DNA of 64,000 bases, from the NCBI GenBank assembly GCA_951799445.1, contig OX637293.1, positions 21,080,001 to 21,144,000 of the forward strand. The letters are read 5' to 3'. The DNA is from Pseudisothecium myosuroides. Its lineage: Eukaryota > Streptophyta > Bryopsida > Hypnales > Lembophyllaceae. The notes under the pieces were generated by a model. The model was given only the letters and a program-made list of their open reading frames with translations, was not told the DNA's origin and searched no databases. The translations under genes were made by a program, and so were the position numbers. Of this stretch, positions 10,700 to 21,898 are shown one piece after another; position 1 is the stretch's first letter; every line of letters begins with the position of its first letter.

Positions 10700-11660
10700 T
10701 CTGGGCTGTCATCTTCAAGCAGCCGCAATGTGCAAGCTAGTATTCACAGTTGTAACATGTGATGCGTACTTCCACCAAAAAACAGCCAGCGCGTTCAGTA
10801 CTCCCCCAAATTTAAAAATTGCTTGGTTTCCAGCTCGCAGCCTTACATGCAGTAGTACCGGCAGTAATCCATTTCAAGGCTGCGTACACTCAGCAACAGA
10901 AGTATAACTGTAGGCGTGGGAAGCATAATGAGTTAGTGCCTTCAATAAGAAAGACTAGAAGCGCTCTTAATTTCAGAAAATGTGGTGTGGCCAGATCGTT
11001 AATCGAACAGTAATTTACACAGCCTGGATGATGATCCATGCATCTCTGTTATTGTGAAATACATGCCTCTTGCACTGCTGCTGAGTAACTTAAACCCAAC
11101 CTGATGAAGCTGATTGAACCTCTACAAATGCCACAAACCGCTATATTAATCTTCTCAAATTTGGCACTCAGTGCTGCTGTTGCAAGTTCCGTTTCTTCTC
11201 AGAAATCCTCTCCAGTACGCCCTGCAACACAAGCAACAGCTTTGTCAACAAACTTGGGGGACGATGATGCTCAGCTGACACCATCCCCTGAAATGGAGCA
11301 ACATCAATAACACATTCTCGCCAAAGAACATGCACTGGGGTGTTCAACCAAACCCTATTAGATACCAGTCCTAGGAAACCAACACATACAACCAAAAACA
11401 ATCCACGGACACCAAATTCCTAGCAATGGAACGAATTATCTGAATGGGGTGATTCCAACGATGCCATGCATAACATTACTAGTATGATCTTCTCCAATGA
11501 TAGCTCTTGGAGTATGAATCCAAATCAAGAGAAATTTGAACCCTGGGTTAAAATCCTCATTCCAAACAGCATGGTGCAGTTATTTTCGTCAAAAAGAAGT
11601 AATTAATAAGCAAAAACGCTCCCAAGCAGATGTCACTCAAAGTCCGTTGGCTGCGTAGAG
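10700..11660. other. No recognisable gene; 3' flank of the GT47 gene
   Basis: Short open frames on both strands (64 codons at 10,819, 68 codons at 11,104, 77 codons at 11,168) do not resemble known proteins. The part next to 11,675 probably holds the 3' untranslated region of the minus-strand glycosyltransferase. Confidence 0.45.
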
Positions 11661-11674
11661 TGAGAGCAGGATTT

Positions 11675-13132
11675 TTATACCTTCATGGCAATGCCAAAAG
11701 CGTCAGTGGATTCCTCCAGCATTGAAACTCCGCGCGGATCCGCGTATACAAAGTTGGGAATCATCTCCACAATGGTCTCCCGCATCTGCTGAATAGTCTT
11801 ACCCGGAATCCTCCTCAACACCGACTCCACACTCAAAACGCCAGACCTAATATGCTCCTCCGCGATGAACACCGAGTACTCACTCTGATTCTTCGGCAAG
11901 TGCCAAGCGTATCCCGAATATGAGTGCTGGTGGAAAAACACCGGAATGCATCCCGCCAACATGGAATCAAAGATAGACTTCCTTGTGGCCGAGTCCCCCT
12001 GCGGCTGCAAACAAAACTGCGACTCCTCAAAGAGCTTCATCAAAGGTTGGGGCGACTGACAAGCGCCCCCATCGCAGCTCAGCACTTTGCAATACGGCGA
12101 CCTTCGGCACTGGTCAATCAACTGGCCGCGAATTAAGCGCGGCATGTCTCTGCGCGTGCCGCCCGCGAATGAGAACAGCACGGGGCGGCTCATGGCGCGC
12201 ACTTTCGCTTGCCAGTCGCGAAGCTCGCTATCTGAGCTTGGGTGGAAGTTCGTTGGGTACGGGATGCCCATGTCAATAGGGTCCCAGGGACTGGACTCAA
12301 TCACTAAAGTCGTCATGTTTTGCATCGCAGGAAGCGTGAGAAGAATGTTGCCCCATATGTTTCTCCCCGTGCGCCGAAAATCCCAAGTGATGCGCCCCGC
12401 AACTGAGAAGTGGTCATGGCCGCCGTGCGCTTCCCACTCGGGCTGCGTGACGAGCCACTGTTCAAATTTTTGGGGATTCAAATCTCTGAACGCGACGTCG
12501 ACGTTCCAGAGAGTGCGCTGGGCCTCCAATCCTGCGTAGAACGGGACGTAAATCGCCGAAGCTTGGCTCGAGTCAGTCGTTAAGCACTCGTATTGCTGCA
12601 TTCGGTTGTGGAAAATAACCTCCAGCGCGAACTGGTGAGTCTCGTACCACCCCGTGGGCGTGAAGTAATTGGTGTCACCGTGCATTGATGGACCCAATCC
12701 GGCGTTCGAGAGCGCCGCGCACATGTCTGTCCATTCTTTGAGGAGGTGGCAGTCGGAAAGAATCTCCGCGTTCCATTCTCTTGGGACGCGGTGCATGTAC
12801 ACGTAGCGGTCTTTGCAATGCGCCTCGACGTCGCCTTGGGTGCGTCGCAGCCTGCCGAGGCTCCCTCCGAAACTGTGCAAGTCGGATAGCTGCCGCGATT
12901 GAAGGGTTTGGGGATTCACGCCGCGGGTGAGAATCGGCAGCGAGAAATTCTCGACTTCTTCAGAGGAATAAGTGGTGTAGCGGCAGTAGTGGACTAAAGA
13001 GATGACGGCTAAGCAAGTCATCGCTAGTATCAATCTGTTCCGCATTTCCACGGACATTATCGCCGTGTTGAACTTCCGAAACCTCAGCCGCTTCTTCATT
13101 CCTGGAAACATCTTTGCTCGCTCAAAGCTCAT
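11675..13132 (-). CDS. GT47 (exostosin-like) glycosyltransferase, MUR3 clade
   Basis: This intronless gene encodes 485 residues. A short basic N-terminus is followed by one membrane anchor (about residues 34-50), the layout of a Golgi type II protein with a lumenal catalytic domain. The exostosin domain starts near residue 106 with CKDRYVYMHRVPREWN, where MUR3-like enzymes have a C-x-RYIYVHDLP block. It continues through GGHDHFSVAGRITWDFRR, PVLFSFAGGTRR and the sugar-nucleotide region FCLQPQGDSATRKSIFDSML-AGCIPVFF. These blocks and the length fit subgroup A of GT47, which includes xyloglucan and related wall-polysaccharide galactosyltransferases. The exact acceptor cannot be read from sequence. 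The first Met at 13,132 is used; Met8 and Met12 are alternatives. High GC over the whole frame and many antisense frames are side effects of codon bias. No frame break was seen. Confidence 0.93.
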   Translation of the reverse strand: MSFERAKMFPGMKKRLRFRKFNTAIMSVEMRNRLILAMTCLAVISLVHYCRYTTYSSEEVENFSLPILTRGVNPQTLQSRQLSDLHSFGGSLGRLRRTQGDVEAHCKDRYVYMHRVPREWNAEILSDCHLLKEWTDMCAALSNAGLGPSMHGDTNYFTPTGWYETHQFALEVIFHNRMQQYECLTTDSSQASAIYVPFYAGLEAQRTLWNVDVAFRDLNPQKFEQWLVTQPEWEAHGGHDHFSVAGRITWDFRRTGRNIWGNILLTLPAMQNMTTLVIESSPWDPIDMGIPYPTNFHPSSDSELRDWQAKVRAMSRPVLFSFAGGTRRDMPRLIRGQLIDQCRRSPYCKVLSCDGGACQSPQPLMKLFEESQFCLQPQGDSATRKSIFDSMLAGCIPVFFHQHSYSGYAWHLPKNQSEYSVFIAEEHIRSGVLSVESVLRRIPGKTIQQMRETIVEMIPNFVYADPRGVSMLEESTDAFGIAMKV

Positions 13133-14480
13133 GCATACACCTCACAACAAAAGTAGTGCCCTCTGTTGCATTGCTATGGATTTTTCAACCTACGGCACAA
13201 ACACTATATTTCCATCGCCAATCGACTTCCGCCCTGCACATGAACACCACGAGGCTCTTGAGAAACCGAGAAACCCAACAAGACAGACAGCTCTACCTTG
13301 AGCCCTAGCCAGACACAGAGACGTACCAAGTCGATTACCAAAGCATTCTCTCACAGTCCCGGCCCATCCTCGAAAACAGCGGCTGACAGAGATACGCAAT
13401 ACATACACTCTTTCAAAGTATGATAAGCCAAGTACTCTTTCTTCTAGTCAGAAAACGTACCCATCAGACCAACGTACCGTTTCTAGCTAAGTTAGCGCCC
13501 GCTCCCCCAATCAAAAAAGCTCTACTTCCGCTGCAGCAACCACCCCCCGTCTCGGGAACTCCGCCTGATAACATGCAGTACACCGAGCTGCCGCCATGGC
13601 TGCCTGCTACCAACCTCTCTCTCTACATCATTTTGTACTAAAGCCAACTAGTATTACAATAAGGGGTTATATGCACCGGTGTCACTGCGCGCGTCCGATC
13701 AAACAAAACTAACGTATATAGATCACGAGAACTTCGACGAGATTCGCCCGGCCGTGACAACAGAGTACCGGTCCGGAGTAGTAGGTACGCGAGTTCCGTC
13801 GCCAGCTTGTCCGGACGCTGACTTCTCGCCAGCAATGAAGGGCCTGCAATTGATCTCTCACACAAACGACAAAAACCTGCACCAGACAGAAGAGTCGCTC
13901 ACAGAGACCCAACAAACGAAGCTCGCCCCCACTGCACTAAACGATACAATCCCGCTTTCCACTCATACTCCAAAAATCAAATACGACGCGGCGCTCAAAT
14001 CACTCAAACGCACCAAGCGGAGTTGGTCGGACCCTAGAATTCAAACCAAATCACTTGAGTACGTACGTAGTAGCTAGGGCTTTGCGAGCAAGTACAGTAC
14101 TCGGCAACGGTGACGAAGCGCATCCTAGCTAAAGATGGAAAACGCAGGTATTCCATGATACATATATACGCAGGGATTCCATGATACATATGTTCTCTGC
14201 GAACCAGTCTCTTCAATCTGCGCCACTTGGCTGCACGAGTAGTGTTTTGGGTGTTTGGGTGGGGTCGGGATCTGAGTTCGCCTTCCGCAAGCTCGCCGGC
14301 GTCGCAGAGAGAAGCTTCTTTTTGAGGCGATGGAAGGAAGGCGGCGACGGAAACGCAAGCCGGGAGCACGCAACGAGGAGATCCCGGCCACACTTGAAGA
14401 ATGGAGAGTACCCGTAAGAGAGAGGCTGCCCGTGAGATGCAGGGGTGCCCGACACCTGGAGACTTTGCTTTTGTTTTCAC
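13133..14480. other. GC-rich flank upstream of the GT47 gene, no certain gene
   Basis: This 1.3-kb tract has gene-like base composition. It carries overlapping open frames on both strands, the longest being 132 codons at 13,679-14,077 plus and 148 codons at 14,034-14,480 minus. None has recognisable motifs, and each overlaps others. The part next to 13,132 is the likely promoter and 5' leader of the glycosyltransferase. A duplicated TTCCATGATACATAT motif occurs at about 14,150 and 14,177. Confidence 0.5.
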
Positions 14481-14752
14481 TTTTATTTATAGTTGTTTTT
14501 TAATAAGAAAAAAAGAATAAAGAAAAAGAAAAAAGAAAAAATTGTTTTTCTACAAAATTGATTTCTCTTCCTTGCTCAATAAATCCTCTTGCCCAATTAT
14601 TGTACCATTTTTTGTAGTGAATAAATGAAAAATCTATTTGCTTGTAAGAGAAATATAAAAAATTGAAAGAGGATGAAATGGTAAAAAACATTTGAAAGAA
14701 ATATGAGATTTGCCAATATTTGATGAAGTTTATTATTTTTAGGTGATATTAA

Positions 14753-15881
14753 CCTTGTAAGGATGGGTTGGTCTCCGCGGAAATCATTTTTTTTATATAG
14801 TGTGAATCATCTACTTTAACCTCTAAAGGACCAAGGCATTTTCTGGCTCCAAAACCACTGAAAACTATCATTTTTACTGCGATCACTTCCTAAACAACAA
14901 AAAACATTTTTTTTAATCTAATCATAGGATCTTGTACTTCACTTGTCTCAGGCCATATGGTAAAAATTTCATGAAGTTTGACCTTTCAGATTGGAAGATA
15001 TTTGCATTTGAAGTTGGAAAAAGAAGTTTTTTTGAACTGTGGCTTGCAATTTCAGATGACTTTGATGGCCATTTGTGGATTTTTTTTGCAGTACACACCA
15101 TAAAGTTAAATTTTTTTATGTTGAAAATTTGAGTTGAGAGTCGGAGAAAAAAAATTCAGAACGTCAAAACTTGATTTTTACCTATAAAAAAAGTGTTAAG
15201 TAGAAGTAGGTCCAAAATTGAACGAAACACTAAATTGTTAATAGCTCTCAGGTGGAATTAAAACACCATAATCCCAACGGTGGGATTGTTCTTGCATACA
15301 AACTTAACCTTGTCACAAAAAAAAATTGAAAAAAATTGAAAATTGCATTCAAAAATGAATTCTATAAGTTGTTTTTTGAAGAAGATGCTTAGATTGCCCA
15401 AAAAACAAGATTGCTCATAACTTTCTCATTCTGAGTCCAAATAGAATGAATCAAAGATTCAAATATAGACAAAAACATGATCTTTCAAAAAAAAAAAAAT
15501 TAAGAAATTTTTTTTTTTTTTTCTGCCTGAAAAATAGCTTTTTTGACTTAGGGTGGCATAACTTTTGCTCCCGGGCATTGATTGGAAAAAAATTATATTT
15601 TTAGAAAGCTACTAACATCCCCTATCTTCAAAAAAAGTTTCAAAAAATCAGGTCAAAATTTGAGGTCACACGAGCCTGTCCGAAATCTCGAAAGTCCCCT
15701 GAGGGGACTTTGGTCCTTAAAGGGTTAAGAAAACCAATAGTACTCATCCAAGGTCAAACTATTGTGCAAGGCCTCCTTTTTTTGCACAAAATTCCAAAGA
15801 TGAACAATTGCACTTTTGTCTTATATGAAAATATTCTCTGTCATCCATTGAATATTTAGTGTCCAAGGTAGCATTATAGGG
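14753..15881. mobile_element. TTAA-flanked element, split by a second TTAA element
   Basis: TTAA lies at 14,749-14,752 and 15,882-15,885. The outer element begins CCTTGTAAGGATGG and ends GCATTATAGGG. Its two halves (14,753-14,815 and 15,729-15,881) line up with the single uninterrupted copy at 26,390-26,612. In that copy the site of the inner insertion (near 26,450) shows one TTAA. There is no coding content. The TTAA target points to a piggyBac-type mechanism. Confidence 0.75.
14820..15724. mobile_element. TTAA-flanked 905-bp element nested in another
   Basis: Its ends are CCTCTAAAGGACCAAGG and CTTTGGTCCTTAAAGGG, with TTAA on each side (14,816-14,819 and 15,725-15,728). The interior is AT-rich with poly-A/T runs and no transposase frame. 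Relatives with the same ends and interior lie at 29,065 onward, at 31,829-32,728 (inverted) and, truncated, at 37,802-37,953. Confidence 0.8.
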
Positions 15882-16198
15882 TTAAGTTTGAGTACTAGAT
15901 GGATGATAAAAACTAGTTGTTTGTCAGACCTAGGATGTGTGTGGCACGTCAACAAAGAAAAAAATAAAAGTTCATTGGTGGAGATTGCCCGAAAGATGGA
16001 GATTGACCATGAGATGGTGGCTACGAGGGGTTTTTTTCCATCAACTTGGTGCCAAACTCCACTATTATGGCACAGTGATAGTGGATTAAATTTGGAGGGA
16101 CTACTCTCCATTTACTACATGATATGTTACTACAGTGCAAAAGAAAAATCCTGTTGGCTACTCGATAGAAATTGTTGATATGCAAAAGAATACCTATA

Positions 16199-16444
16199 CA
16201 AAATAGTGAAATTAGATTGCCCCATACTAATTTCTCGTCATTTGACACTATATAAATATTTACAATTATTGTACATTATGTACCACTTTTGAATTAGGTT
16301 TTGTTAGAATTGGGACTCATAAACCTCCATGTGTACAAATGAAAATATTTGTAGAAGCATTTGTTGACTTTTATGGCTTGTAAAATAACTTTCTTGAGGT
16401 AAAGAAGCCTAATTGTTAAGGCAACTTGTTTTCACTATTTTGTG
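16199..16444. mobile_element. TA-flanked MITE, tandem copy 1
   Basis: It begins CAAAATAGTGAAATTAG and ends TTTTCACTATTTTGTG, with TA at 16,197-16,198 and 16,445-16,446. It belongs to the same family as 10,121-10,369, with slightly decayed terminal bases. Confidence 0.75.
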
Positions 16445-16446
16445 TA

Positions 16447-16691
16447 CATAAAATAGTGAAATTAGGTTGCCCCATACTAATTCCTTAACATTTGACACTA
16501 TTTAAATATATACTATTATTGTTCAAGAATGCGCTACTTTTGAAGTAAGTTTTGTTGGAATTGGAACTCATGAACCTCTACGTATACAAATGGAAATATC
16601 TATAGAAATATTTGTTGACTTTGATGGCTTGTGTAGTAACTTCCATTGGGTAAGGCAACCTAATTGTTAAGGCAGTCTAATTTCACTATTG
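16447..16691. mobile_element. TA-flanked MITE, tandem copy 2
   Basis: It begins CATAAAATAGTGAAATTAGG and ends TCTAATTTCACTATTG, with TA at 16,692-16,693. Its left TA (16,445-16,446) is also the right TA of copy 1. The two copies lie head to tail and are similar along their whole length. Confidence 0.75.
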
Positions 16692-16699
16692 TAAGCATT

Positions 16700-17640
16700 A
16701 AAAGAAAAATGAAGCCGCGGGAAGGCTATTTGAGGATTGTTCCTAATGTTGTGAACTAGCATAGTGCTAGTTAGATTATTAAATAATAATGATTAATTAT
16801 TAATTATTAAATTTAATAAATTTGAAAACAATTAAAAACAATTTGAAAAAGTGTTTAAAATTAATTAAAAAATATTATCTAAAGTGGCAATGTCTATGCC
16901 ACGTCAACGTGTTCTACAAATTTCTTACTTGAAAGGAGCTCCCAAACTTGGGAACACCTAGAGAACTTATGACCCTCTAAAAGCTTCATTTTTTTTCTAA
17001 TGCAATAGATAAGATTTTGGGGTTGTGAAAGGCCGTGAGTACTTGGACTATTTGGGAACATGGGAACTACTGATGTACTACGCCATGTCAGCAACTTGAT
17101 GTGGCCAAACTTTGGTCACATCACATAATAATATTGAATTATTTTTGAATTATTTTTTTAACTAAATATTATTATTAACATAGTAATATTATTTTCAAAG
17201 TTTTTAATAATTTTTTGATTTTTTAATGATTTTTTAATAATTTTTTATTCTAGCCAATAGTGGATGGTTCACAATATGGGGAATGGGCCTCAAATGGCCC
17301 TCTAATGCCCCCCCAAAACATCTAATGGGTTAGTTATTGTATGCGAGGTTAAAAGCCCGCAGACACTTGTTATTGTTGTCATAAGAAAAAAACTTACAAA
17401 GATCACACATACTAAGTCCATACAAAACAAATTAATTTGATTGCTTGAATTTGATTATGAAGTTGCCATGTTTGAAAAACTCCGTGTCCCTAGCATAACT
17501 TTTATTGTAGATTGGTAGTTGTTGTAAGCAATAAGAATTTTATAAACTACGTAAGGAGAGATTCTTGTTGAAAAAAAAATTTATACAATATGAATAATAA
17601 AAAGTTTAGTATAAAAAGGCTAATGTTGAACTAACAATTT
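16700..17640. other. AT-rich stretch with ATTATT-rich inverted blocks, no gene
   Basis: Blocks of ATTATTAAT-like sequence at about 16,770-16,880 and 17,120-17,260 bracket a more balanced 240-bp core with the motif CCACGTCAACGTG. The arrangement may be a decayed transposon with AT-rich ends. I see no gene. Confidence 0.45.
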
Positions 17641-17700
17641 TTTATTTTTTATTTTTTATTTTATTTTTTAACAAATGGAAGAACCATTGCATTAAGAAAA
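17636..17700 (-). repeat. Possible SINE/LINE 3' end with A-rich tail
   Basis: On the minus strand AATGGTTCTTCCATTTGTTA runs into a tail of A4-6T units. The same AACAAATGGRAR-ACCCA-like motif with a T-rich flank recurs at about 9,255-9,280 and 9,975-9,995, as expected of dispersed retroposon ends. No polymerase III boxes were identified. Confidence 0.4.
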
Positions 17701-19237
17701 AACACCACATACAAGACAACCAAGTCGTGAGGCTAAACAATGAAGAGATAAGAGCAAGAAAATTTGTATTAAGAACTAACAATTTGTACAGTAAAAAGCC
17801 TTGTGTGGTCCTATCCTTTAGTGATTCAAACACTATAGCTTGGAGGTTGCTTGACAACATCATGTAGGTAAAATTACAAGAAATCTAAGGTAAATGTGGG
17901 GCATTCCACACTATGGCTAAAGGACGAGAGGCTGTCAATTTTCACCAATCAGATTGCAAGAAACCAAGAATTTGGCCTCTCGACCCTTTACAATAGAAGA
18001 CAAAGTCCAAAGTGACAATCGATTGTTCTCATAATGCCTACATGGCAACACTTTTTGCCCAAGGTAATGGACTTGGGATTTTTTTGGATTGGACAGGAAT
18101 GGAAAGTCAAACTTTAGTCAAGAGATTGTCAAATTTTTTCATAAAAAAATCAAAAACTATATTTTATTGTCTATTTTCAGCCCATTTCTTTGGACTCTCA
18201 ACAAAGTTTGGTCACTCACTCTCACGGCATTTCAACTTGGATGGCCATAGAGTGAAGTGGACCTGAGCTTACAGCTAAAGCATTATATTATATGATGTAT
18301 GCGACATAGGCTTCAAACTAGAGTTTCCTTTGTGAGCAATTAAAAGAAGTATTAAGTATTGTAAGAGGTAGCTTTACTGCAGGTGCTTGTTGTTAATTTA
18401 ATAACATGGTTGGTTAATCAAATCAATAGCTTCACTAACCCCTGATGTTCTTTTAAGTTCAGTGGCCCAAAACTGCTTCAAAATGCTAGTCTCCAAAGCA
18501 AGGCTAAAATCTTCATCTATACTTATTTTTTAGCCAATCTAACCATAGGATCCTTTAGTTAACTTGTTAGAGTATACTCTCATAAAATTTCAAAATAAAA
18601 AAACCTTAACAGTTGCAAGATGATGATGCTTGGGTTTTAAAAAAAAGTACTTTCAATTCTTTCTATTTGGTTCGATTTCATCTCTCAAATATTTTACCCC
18701 AAAATGTGTAGATCCTACAATTTGCAACTCTCCACAATATGTTGAAGAAATAAGTTGGGAATACATATAGAGATTTCAAAATAAATAAATCATTTTCATG
18801 CTTGAAAAAAATAGTAAGTAGAAAGAAGTGGAGAATGATTTGAAATACTAAATTGTCAAGAATTTAGTTGTGGAATTGAAACATGCTAATTCCAATGGTT
18901 GTAATGTTGTAATAAACAATCTACATCCTATGATTTCATTTTTTTTCCAAAATTATTGAAAATTGAGTAAAATAAAGGTCTTGAGAGTGTATTTTAGAGT
19001 AGAGATTCCATAACTTCCTGCAAACTTAAACTCCCTATAACTTTCATCTCATTTATCAAAATGAAATGATTAAAAGCTTTCCATGTATATATGAATCTGA
19101 AAATTTGATTTTCAATTTTTATTTGTGAAAAAGGTGATTTTTTAAATTTGCCCATACTGCCTAGGTTGAGAAAGAAACTATATATCATACAAGAACTTTT
19201 AAACCATGTAGTCAAAAGTTATGGAAATGGTTGGGCC
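17701..19237. other. Repeat-derived sequence, no gene
   Basis: About 18,530-19,230 is an inverted, diverged copy of the interior of the element at 6,885-7,812, with the shared block TTACAACATTACAACCATTG or its variant. The rest (17,701-18,500) shows no gene. Confidence 0.5.
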
Positions 19238-19241
19238 TTAA

Positions 19242-19881
19242 CCCCTAAATGCCCAAGGCACCCAAATGTAGTGTCGAAAAAACTTTGAAGTTAAATAAAA
19301 CCTTACCAAATTGCTATTTTTAGTAGTTTATATTTTTGAAAGATTCTTTTTGAAGTCTAGTTTTAGCATCAAAAATCCAAATTTGAAAATGAATGATTAT
19401 GATTTTTCTATTCAAGATTTTGTGCAAAGGTACCCATTGCAATCTTGACTTTTTGTAATGTTGAGGGCTCTTGGAAATGACCCTCAAATACACTAGATCT
19501 TGGAGAAAAAACCACACTAGAATTTCATTTAAAAAAATTATAGAGTAGATTTTGAGAAGTCATAAATTGATTGGGGTTATATTTGTTAGGCCCTTCAACC
19601 TCATATTTTTTTGGTCTTGAACTTTTTAGATTTGAGATGCAAAAAGAGAGCTCAAAGATTTTCATAGTTTTAACCTCCTGATGATCAAACATTATAATCT
19701 TTCAATCTTTAAATGATATTGTTGTGTTTTCTTTTCCTATGTGATCTCTAACATGTATAGTTTGAATTTGTACGGTTACAATAATAATAAAAAATTTGAT
19801 TCAACTTATTAAAATGTTGGCTTTTTGTTCAATTTAGAGCAAATTCCAAGAGGCTCAGAACAAGCCTTCGGCATTAAGGGG
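19242..19881. mobile_element. TTAA-flanked element (640 bp)
   Basis: TTAA flanks both sides (19,238-19,241 and 19,882-19,885). The ends are CCCCTAAATGCCCAAGGC and GCCTTCGGCATTAAGGGG, inverted over about 18 bp. The interior is AT-rich and non-coding. Ends beginning CCC with a TTAA duplication match the piggyBac pattern. Confidence 0.8.
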
Positions 19882-19885
19882 TTAA

Positions 19886-21898
19886 AGCTACTCCTTGACC
19901 ACATGTGTGAAAATTTCAAAGAAAAATAATGAAAATTTCATTCAAAGTGAGTTGCCCAAAATCACTATGTTGCCAAAAGTGTAGTCCTTTAGGGATTAAG
20001 CCATGGTGCTATGCCAACTTTCATGTCATAATGTATACAAAGGATAGTGGGTAGCAAACCAAGATAAGATATTGTAGTAGTTGTCTAAATCTAATTTGTT
20101 CATCTATTTATAAATCATCACATGTTCTATGACATGTGTTGAAGTTCTATATATCTTTTAAACCATTTAAACTTGAATGATTTATCTAGAAAAATGAAAA
20201 AAAATTCAAGACCATCAGAAAATTGAAAACAAAAATTGAAAATGAAGAAACACTCATCAAAAACTTTTGGGCATGTGAACATGGTACATTGAATTGCTAA
20301 GTTATTGAGATCATTTGGTGCCAATCTCAGCGCCAAGTGAGAAGCAAAGTAATTGGAAAAATGACACCGAAATGGCCTTTGCTGAGACTAGCACCAAGTG
20401 CAGTGTTTTTTTTGTGCACGATGTTTTACCAATTGGCTACAACAAAAAGATGACGGCTACTTTTTGTAAAGAAAATTTTCATTTTTTGATGTCAAAATAG
20501 CAAGATTAGACAAGTATTTGAAGACAAGTAGCCAAATTTGATCTAGGTATCACCTAGTTTTCATCTAGATATCACCAAGTATCACCCAAGTATCACATGA
20601 GTATTGGCTCCTTCTCCAAAATGAAAAAGAAAAACACTGACCGGGTGCGACAAGAGCCAAGCGCTTCCGTCATCAGTCCACCTGACCGGTTGTTACTGTA
20701 CGTAAATACGACCAGTTCCATGAATTTATCTGGCATTTATGAATATATCTGGCATATCTGGCATTCATGAATACACTCGACCTCCATTATTCAATATGTC
20801 AGTACAGTTTCAGTGTTATTAGTGACACTCTGGCACTCTGGCCTGCAGGGTCCCTGGCCAGGTTGGGGAACTTTTGCACTTTTGCGATTTCATCTCCAAA
20901 TGATTATCCAAAAGCATTTTAAAACATAAAAATACAGGTATCAAATGCTTTTGCCCCTCATTACCGTAGTTCAGCTTACCAGCCTCATGCGTCTCGAGTG
21001 CAGACAGTGAAAGACGCCATAACAGAGACGCCTACAAAGAATTTGGAGAAAACTTTAAATAAAATAATAGTTTTAAATAGAGGACTAACTTGGGACCGAC
21101 CTCAACATCAAAACATTCATAACCTGCGCTATATAAGTTACACCAGTGTATCAACGTCCAATGTGAAACAAAGAGTCTCACATGTAGTTCAATATTAGAC
21201 ACATGTGCGGACAGGTAACCCTGAATGGCAACAATGACGTGTTTAAGAGCCGAAAAGCTACAAGAGGCAAAAGCATACGTTCAAGCATCACATCGAGATC
21301 AGACAAGACCGTATATTGCTGGCACATAATGCAAGAGCCCTATGCCTACAATAGTGTTCTGAAACAACTTCACTTGCAGCAATGCTAATGAAGTTGATAG
21401 AGAAGTAGCAGAGACGGATTCTGACCAACGTACTGAATGAAGGGGTTCTGCCCAATCCAAGTTCTGGGACCAAACTACCAGGTGAGAGGTTAGACAAGGG
21501 TTCGTAAAGATATTCACGAATAAGTAGGACTCCACTTATAAGCATGCACATGGAATGCAAACTAAAGCTCAACTCTGCATTCAATTTAAAGATACTATGG
21601 TTCAATTTATCTCAGCAATCACCCTCCAGCTTAAATAATACTACGTACCATGCATAGAGTAAGACTCCTCATTAAATTTGACTATGTCCTCAGTTACCTG
21701 CTACAGATAGATCACAAGCCATGGATGGTATTTGTCAACTCGTCCAACTTCCTCGTCAAGCTGCAGTCGATATGTGAGTTCGGCAAAGTCGACAGAAGGT
21801 TGCTTCAGATCTCACTAATGCTCCACAGCTGTAATTTACAGTTACTTCACAAAAAAATCCATTATGTGCGTGTCGATTCACAACTACGTGCTACTCTA
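19886..21898. other. No certain gene; 3' flank of the DHDPS gene
   Basis: 19,886-20,530 is AT-rich with no gene. 20,535-20,640 is the partner of the repeat at 3,150-3,265. From 20,640 the sequence becomes less AT-rich. The part nearest 21,899 probably contains the 3' untranslated region of the DHDPS gene. A 105-codon minus frame at 21,288-21,605 has no recognisable motif. Confidence 0.45.

Noticed and set aside
12087..12539. 150-codon open frame on the plus strand
   Set aside because: It lies antisense inside the GT47 gene and reflects that gene's GC-rich codon use; no motif of its own.
13679..14077. 132-codon plus-strand frame upstream of GT47
   Set aside because: It overlaps open frames on the other strand, has no recognisable motif, and sits in a GC-rich leader region. 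Not enough to call a gene.
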